6,226 bases of DNA from Bacillota bacterium (GTDB lineage: Bacteria > Bacillota > Clostridia > Acetivibrionales > DSM-1351), in contig JAEYNI010000273.1 of NCBI GenBank assembly GCA_023412635.1, positions 1-6,226 of the forward strand. The letters run 5' to 3'. The notes below the pieces were generated by a model. That model was not told the DNA's origin. It did no database searches and saw only the letters and a list, made by a program, of their open reading frames with translations. The position numbers and the translations under genes are program-made. Positions 5,524 through 6,226 of the stretch are shown here, in pieces; positions within the stretch are counted from its first letter, which is position 1; the number at the start of each line of letters is the position of its first letter.

Positions 5524-6210
5524 GTGAATATACTTGTTTGTGATGATGAAAAGGAAATCGTAGATGCTATAGAGATATATCTGAAAAACGAAGGATATAA
5601 AGTTTTTAAGGCCTATAACGGCGCTGAAGCTGTAGCTGTTTTTAATGAGACTGATATTCAATTGGTAATTATGGATATTATGATGCCGGTAATGGATGGT
5701 ATCAGAGCAACAATGAAAATAAGGGAAAAGTACAATATTCCTGTGCTTATGCTTAGTGCAAAGTCGGAGGATACAGATAAAATCCTGGGACTAAACCTCG
5801 GAGCTGATGATTATGTAACCAAGCCATTTAATCCTTTGGAGCTCCTTGCCAGAGTAAAGTCACTTCTCAGAAGATATGTTTCATTAGGAAGCTTTGTACC
5901 TAAAACAGGTGTATACAAGTCCGGCGGACTTGTTGTGGATGATAATGCAAAAGAAGTCCAGGTCGACAATGAACAGGTACGACTTACTCCAGTTGAATAC
6001 AGAATATTAAAACTTTTATGTGAAAATGCGGGAAGAGTTTTTTCTATTGATCAAATTTACGAGAATGTTTGGAATGAGCCCTCCTTCAGCCCTGAAAATA
6101 CTGTAGCTGTTCATATAAGAAGAATTCGTGAAAAAATAGAAATAAATCCTAAAGAGCCAAAATATTTAAAGGTGGTGTGGGGAATTGGATATAAAATTGA
6201 AAAACTATAG
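5524..6210 (+). CDS. OmpR/PhoB-family response regulator (VanR-like)
   Basis: Cytoplasmic transcription factor switched on by phosphoryl transfer from a sensor kinase. The product is 228 residues, the usual length. The receiver domain is at about 1-117: acidic pocket D7-D8, phosphoacceptor D51 in VIMDIMMP, switch S78 in MLSAK and K100 in DDYVTKPF. A linker follows, then the winged-helix DNA-binding domain at about 132-226, with LTPVEYRILKLL, recognition-helix region NTVAVHIRRIREKIE, and the final hairpin VVWGIGYKIEKL. Trp in place of the common Arg in that last motif is seen in VanR-like regulators. The frame also allows ATG at 5512, but GGAGG (5514-5518) lies inside that extension, five bases before the GTG at 5524, so GTG is the start. 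The next gene, probably its kinase, overlaps the 3' end. The signal and target genes cannot be told from the sequence. Confidence 0.95.
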   Translation: MNILVCDDEKEIVDAIEIYLKNEGYKVFKAYNGAEAVAVFNETDIQLVIMDIMMPVMDGIRATMKIREKYNIPVLMLSAKSEDTDKILGLNLGADDYVTKPFNPLELLARVKSLLRRYVSLGSFVPKTGVYKSGGLVVDDNAKEVQVDNEQVRLTPVEYRILKLLCENAGRVFSIDQIYENVWNEPSFSPENTVAVHIRRIREKIEINPKEPKYLKVVWGIGYKIEKL

Positions 6211-6226
6211 ATATTCAGTTTGGTTT
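6185..6226 (+). CDS. Start of a downstream gene, probably the partner sensor histidine kinase
   Basis: Only 14 codons are in the window. A frame open from 6170 to the window end contains TTG at 6185, giving MDIKLKNYRYSVWF. The site AGGTGG (6170-6175) lies nine bases upstream. The start would lie inside the end of the response regulator gene, a 26-base overlap typical of translationally coupled kinase genes. A second TTG at 6197 would give a shorter overlap. The basic, aromatic N-terminus just before a likely membrane segment is what such kinases show, but no kinase domain is visible, so identity rests on gene order. Confidence 0.45.
   Translation, partial: MDIKLKNYRYSVWF

Overview
The window looks like chromosome of a low-GC, Gram-positive, spore-forming member of the Clostridia. 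The grounds are AT-rich DNA, strong GGAGG-type ribosome binding sites, frequent TTG/GTG starts, a sporulation gene (spoIIP) and the spoIIP-lepA neighbourhood familiar from Firmicutes. A closer placement (for example Ruminiclostridium-like) would be a guess.

Left part, minus strand, read right to left: spoIIP (1318-2586, engulfment peptidoglycan hydrolase), a small single-pass membrane protein of unknown function (961-1251), then lepA (EF-4 GTPase, cut off by the window start after 232 codons). The 263-base gap before lepA is structured. It holds a good extended -10 promoter for lepA whose -35 lies in one arm of a 14-bp perfect inverted repeat. Next to that is a second set of nested direct and inverted repeats.

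Middle: a 66-residue zinc-ribbon protein (plus strand, TTG start) converges on a glycerate kinase gene (minus strand). The two share one symmetrical terminator whose edges contain both stop codons. The kinase has its own TTGACA-17-TAGCAT promoter and is visibly GC-richer than its neighbours. Next, also on the minus strand, is a three-helix DUF4870-like membrane protein with its own promoter and terminator.

Right part, plus strand: a small lipoprotein of unknown function, then an OmpR/PhoB-type response regulator of the VanR-like sort, and the first 14 codons of an overlapping gene that is probably its sensor kinase. A 10-bp palindrome sits just upstream of an extended -10 before the regulator.

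For several genes the longest open frame begins upstream of, or across, the GGAGG-like site. I moved those starts to the codon 5-6 bases after it (spoIIP, the small membrane protein, glycerate kinase, response regulator). No rRNA, tRNA, CRISPR array, transposase or recognisable riboswitch was seen. No gap between genes exceeds 300 bases. I do not see a clearly new biological system. The best leads are the repeat-bearing lepA upstream region and the lipoprotein/two-component cluster.
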